This document shows, one piece after another, positions 7,545 through 10,059 of a DNA stretch of 10,059 nt (position 1 is the first letter of the stretch; each line of letters starts with the position of its first letter). The stretch comes from Pseudomonadota bacterium. GTDB lineage: Bacteria; Desulfobacterota; WTBG01; CAIYCZ01. Under the pieces are notes generated by a model. It made no database searches. It was not told the DNA's origin and worked only from the letters and a program-made list of their open reading frames with translations. The translations under genes and the position numbers were made by a program. The stretch covers positions 1 to 10,059 of the forward strand of contig JAPLIX010000396.1 of the NCBI GenBank assembly GCA_026388865.1, written 5' to 3'.

Positions 7545-9620
7545 TTATCGTTTAACCCCGGCCCTGAACAGGCCAAGGACCTGGGTCTTGAATGTCACCA
7601 GGCCGTTTTCAGCTTTTTCCGCCTTGATTTCGTCCCAGTCCCTGGTGACGTGATTATAGATATAAACACCTACCTCTTTGCCCCCCGCGAGCATAGTTCT
7701 ATACGGGATGGTGATGGTGACATCCCGGTTAAAAAAGTTCCGGTAGGGCCCGAAGTGCACAGCCGGCCCCGCCGGCGAGGCGCTCTTCATGGCGGGCGGA
7801 TTCAGCTGCTGACCGATGTTTATCACCGTATCTTCCCACATGCAGTCATTGGTGTCCTTCGGATCATTGATGGGAATTGCTGTTTCCGGAGTGAATGTCT
7901 GCGGCCGTTCAGGATACGGGTCTTTGGGGATTTCAATCCGGGCACCTTGTATCATGCTGAAAGGCGCGGTTGCTTCAACAACACCGCCTTCCTGTTTTTT
8001 TATCAGCTGTGAAGCCGCGATCCGGATGCTGGTCTCTCTGGGGAAGAGATTGAATCGTTCCAGCGTGCCCCGTAACACTACATAGTATGCGGTGGCAAAC
8101 AGCTGCCCCACACCGCTGTAGGACGGCGCGGCAGTTATCGTTGCCGCGGCATTCGCGGAACCGCAGCTTACCTGGTTGCCTGCCGCATCCTCACAGTAGG
8201 TAAGATCGTATTTCCCCGCATCAAGGTCTGCCCTGGGAACAATGGGGATTTTATTGGGCTCCCGCATAACCAGGATATTATCGAAGTTATCATAATACCA
8301 GTGGCAGGGGGCAATGATCATCTTGTCAATGCCGTCTTCCTTTACCGCCTGGATATTATCCCGGATGCTTTTAAAGTGCCCGCCGAGGTCCTTGCCGAAG
8401 GTAACCCCGTAGCTGAAAAAGTTATCATCCAGGAGGTCGCTCTCAACCCCCGCTTTGGTGAACACCAGGTTATAGCGGCCGCCGAAAGCGGTTTTGAGCG
8501 CCTTTTTCCAGGAGAGATAGTTGAGATAGGCATTCTCGTGGTAGACCTCGTTACACCAGGGATGCCCGGAAGGGCCTTCAGCCGGCCAGTTAAGCCCTCT
8601 GGTCACATAAATCATGGCAATCGTGCTGCCCTCCGGGAATGCCTCGATGAACGGTTTGAGATTTATGATGTTCATCGCGTTAAACTCCGGGGTTCTTCCC
8701 ACCTGTCGGGTCTGGTACAGCTCGACCTTATCCAGCACCCCGAGTTCGCAGAGGCGCTCCTTCACGTAATTCCCGGTAAAGAATTCATTGGCATACCGGT
8801 TATGGTCCGTGGTCTCGCGGGCAAGGAGCATCTTCGTGAACCCTTCGCTGACGAACTGCTGCGCCACATCCATTTCATGCTCAGTGTAGCCCTTCACCGC
8901 CTCATACATACCGAAGCGCACATCAATCCGGTCACCGAAAGACGCTTCCAGCTGCTGCCTGGTGGAGGCCATAATTGCTTCAGCGTCGGCCGCGGGCACA
9001 TTCGACTCGGGCGGCTCAGTGGGACCGCCCATTATTCCATAATAACGCATGAAGGTTAAACAGCTCCCTTCAAACATATCGCACGCTCCATTGGGAAACG
9101 GGACCTGGCTTGAACCGATCTTGTACCACCCGGTAACCAGGTCTTCCCCAGTGCGAGGGTCGGGAGGATAGCTTAACTGACCGGTCATGGCGCTTATCAC
9201 CTGGCCTGCCGGTGTTATGGGAACTCCCGGAGGAATCATATCAGGCCTCACGGAGGGAACCGCCGGGTTGACATTTACATATATGCCATTCTCCAGCTTA
9301 TAGAAACCGTAGCTGTCAAAAAGCGCATCACTGCCGGGATATGAGGCAGTCAGCACCCAGGGCACCAGACCCATGTGCATTTCATGGGGGAATTCACCGA
9401 CATGTCCGATTTTGCAGGGCTGACCGGGATACTGCGTCAGGTCGCCAATACGTGAGTAATCATGGCTGTGATATGAATACTCAAAGTTGTAGCCCGCGGG
9501 CATGCCCCAGTCGGTGATCAGGACGGCAACTTTATCTTTAGGCGGAGTTAACTGGGCGCTTACCATACAAGGCAGCAAAAACATAATAGTGCATATTAGG
9601 ATAATTCTTGTTACTCGCAT
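7545..9620 (-). CDS. exported protein with chelatase-like (HemH/CbiX-fold) features and beta-rich C-terminus
   Basis: The start is the ATG at 9620, because AAGGAGA (9626-9632 on the minus strand) sits 5 bases before it. A TTG at 9635 would put that ribosome binding site inside the gene. The 691-residue product begins with a Sec signal peptide: MRVTR, a hydrophobic core to V20, and likely cleavage after A22 (VSA|Q). The mature part opens with VAVLITDWGMP (31-41), like the first strand of ferrochelatase-type chelatases. It then has IGHVGEFPHEMHMG (71-84) and a second alpha/beta region: VRFGMYEAVKGY (234-245), IAMIYVTRGLNW (334-345), HPWCNEVYHEN (353-363), and DGIDKMIIAPCHWYYDNFDNI (429-449). 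The latter part is reminiscent of the second half of type II chelatases. Residues 615-691 (VTITIPYR, GVYIYNHVTRDWDEI) look like a beta-sandwich or ZU5-like tail. Nine cysteines are in the mature chain. The chelatase likeness is remote and the function unknown. Confidence 0.8.
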   Translation of the reverse strand: MRVTRIILICTIMFLLPCMVSAQLTPPKDKVAVLITDWGMPAGYNFEYSYHSHDYSRIGDLTQYPGQPCKIGHVGEFPHEMHMGLVPWVLTASYPGSDALFDSYGFYKLENGIYVNVNPAVPSVRPDMIPPGVPITPAGQVISAMTGQLSYPPDPRTGEDLVTGWYKIGSSQVPFPNGACDMFEGSCLTFMRYYGIMGGPTEPPESNVPAADAEAIMASTRQQLEASFGDRIDVRFGMYEAVKGYTEHEMDVAQQFVSEGFTKMLLARETTDHNRYANEFFTGNYVKERLCELGVLDKVELYQTRQVGRTPEFNAMNIINLKPFIEAFPEGSTIAMIYVTRGLNWPAEGPSGHPWCNEVYHENAYLNYLSWKKALKTAFGGRYNLVFTKAGVESDLLDDNFFSYGVTFGKDLGGHFKSIRDNIQAVKEDGIDKMIIAPCHWYYDNFDNILVMREPNKIPIVPRADLDAGKYDLTYCEDAAGNQVSCGSANAAATITAAPSYSGVGQLFATAYYVVLRGTLERFNLFPRETSIRIAASQLIKKQEGGVVEATAPFSMIQGARIEIPKDPYPERPQTFTPETAIPINDPKDTNDCMWEDTVINIGQQLNPPAMKSASPAGPAVHFGPYRNFFNRDVTITIPYRTMLAGGKEVGVYIYNHVTRDWDEIKAEKAENGLVTFKTQVLGLFRAGVKR

Positions 9621-9687
9621 CGCTGTCTCCTTCAATAGGATAGTTGCTGGAATGGATTAGTGTTTTGAATGGTTATATATAAATAAA

Positions 9688-9726
9688 GGCCGCGTGAAGA
9701 GTGAAGATACTATGCTTCACGTGGCC
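9688..9726 (-). terminator. stem-loop with T-rich tail after the small peptide ORF; terminator or attenuator
   Basis: On the minus strand GGCCACGTGAAG and CTTCACGCGGCC pair at 11 of 12 positions around a 15-base loop, followed by TTTATTTATATA. The stem begins 3 bases after the TAA at 9730-9732. The CTTCAC arm is present twice in tandem, allowing an alternative shorter hairpin. The T tract is interrupted by A, so termination would be imperfect. Confidence 0.55.
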
Positions 9727-9729
9727 TCG

Positions 9730-9804
9730 TTATGTGCGGCTGGTAACGGAAAAGTCTCTGTACTGATAGTTCCCATCATGTGAGTGGTCCCCGTAATCAC
9801 GCAT
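9730..9804 (-). CDS. candidate 24-residue peptide, Tyr/Asp/His-rich, in its own transcription unit
   Basis: The ATG at 9804 has GAGG (9812-9815) with a 7-base spacer. An in-frame ATG at 9810 is too close to that site. The product starts MRDYGDHSHDG and ends YRDFSVTSRT. It has three Tyr, four Asp, two His and three Arg, with no Cys, Lys, signal peptide or membrane stretch. A perfect TATAAT lies about 40 bases upstream of the ATG, and a strong hairpin with a T-rich tail begins 3 bases past the stop. This order of promoter box, ribosome binding site, ORF and terminator is the main evidence that it is expressed. It might be a leader peptide controlling the exported protein gene, which starts 109 bases past the peptide's stop. 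It might also be a stand-alone or modified peptide; no maturase is in the window. I do not recognise the sequence, and a chance ORF of this size is possible. Confidence 0.4.
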   Translation of the reverse strand: MRDYGDHSHDGNYQYRDFSVTSRT

Positions 9805-9843
9805 TATCATGCCTCATGCGCAGAACGTTTAATCATCTCAGGT

Positions 9844-9849
9844 ATTATA
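9844..9849 (-). promoter_or_regulatory. perfect -10 box TATAAT inside an AT-rich dyad (9841-9867)
   Basis: TATAAT on the minus strand would start transcription near 9837, giving a leader of about 30 bases before the peptide ORF. It sits in an imperfect dyad with GGTAT/ATACC outer arms and TAAAT/ATTTA inner arms. No good -35 hexamer is seen 16-18 bases upstream, so an activator may be needed. Confidence 0.4.
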
Positions 9850-9995
9850 AATTTATATTTATATACCCCGAACCCCCTCTTAATTTGCGGCAGGGCACGC
9901 AACCGCTCGCTCTGTTTTCCCGTGTTTCCGGCTCCAATACACTACCTTGTGCTGCCCCGGTAATCACTATACCCTGTTTCTTTTATTTGGTCGCT

Positions 9996-10059
9996 TTAAA
10001 ACATAAGCCGCACGACCGCGACGGCGACAATAATGCCTATGGCATCAGCAATAACGCAC
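9996..10059 (-). CDS. C-terminal end of a membrane protein (start beyond window)
   Basis: The last 20 codons before a TAA at 9996-9998 read as a hydrophobic helix: VIADAIGIIVAVAVVRLMF. The AD-x-x-G-I followed by a hydrophobic run and R-L-M-F recalls the C-termini of nucleoside-recognition (Gate)/SpmB-like membrane proteins, but 20 residues cannot establish that. It lies on the same strand and upstream of the candidate peptide unit. The intervening 180 bases show no clear terminator. Confidence 0.45.
   Translation of the reverse strand, partial: CVIADAIGIIVAVAVVRLMF

Noticed and set aside
8301..9059. 252-codon plus-strand ORF opposite the exported protein
   Set aside because: It is antisense to a gene with a signal peptide, ribosome binding site and coherent protein; its residues look like mirrored coding and no family is recognised.
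9621..9635. TTG start at 9635 for the exported protein
   Set aside because: It would translate the AAGGAGA ribosome binding site and lengthen the signal peptide with charged residues; the ATG at 9620 fits better.
9730..9810. Longer version of the small peptide starting at the ATG at 9810
   Set aside because: The GAGG site would be only one base from that ATG; the internal ATG at 9804 has proper 7-base spacing.
9727..9995. Cobalamin or c-di-GMP riboswitch upstream of the chelatase-like gene
   Set aside because: I looked for the conserved cobalamin and GEMM boxes on the minus strand and found none.

Overview
The window is bacterial, with dense genes on both strands, short intergenic gaps and roughly even GC. 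The gene content is an Aat N-end-rule transferase, a DUF255 thioredoxin protein, a 6-phosphogluconolactonase, an Rsm22-type methyltransferase and a large Sec-exported protein. Together with a GGCTGTTGAAAAA-ended intergenic repeat, this suggests a Gram-negative bacterium, perhaps Desulfobacterota or Nitrospirota. The phylum is an inference from style, not a demonstrated assignment.

Left part (1-2100). The 3' end of a SAM-dependent methyltransferase (+) converges on aat (-). Their tails are separated by an 18-bp inverted repeat that includes the aat stop codon. Upstream of aat lies a MITE-like element of about 180 bp with nested terminal inverted repeats. Beyond it is a small cysteine-cluster (YkgJ/DUF3109-like) gene on the same strand. 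A 245-bp divergent regulatory region (2098-2342) follows.

Middle (2343-7267). A DUF255/YyaL-like protein is coupled through an ATGA overlap to a 6-phosphogluconolactonase gene. That gene has an in-frame stop exactly where the conserved GxDGHTxSLFP segment should be, and its C-terminal coding continues beyond the stop in the same frame. It therefore looks like a deletion pseudogene. Converging on it is a two-gene minus-strand operon: a small class I methyltransferase, then an Rsm22/METTL17-like protein with candidate Fe-S cysteines. Just upstream is what looks like a 5'-truncated Phd/YefM-type antitoxin, whose broken end abuts a cluster of palindromes.

Right part (7268-10059). A 691-residue exported protein with faint resemblance to the chelatase (HemH/CbiX) fold occupies most of this region on the minus strand. 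Its upstream region holds a candidate miniature transcription unit: a TATAAT box, a GAGG ribosome binding site, a 24-codon ORF for a Tyr/Asp/His-rich peptide, and a strong stem-loop followed by a T-rich tract three bases after the stop codon. This could be an independent peptide gene or a leader-peptide attenuator for the exported protein. It is the most unusual thing in the window. The right edge cuts the C-terminus of a membrane protein on the same strand.
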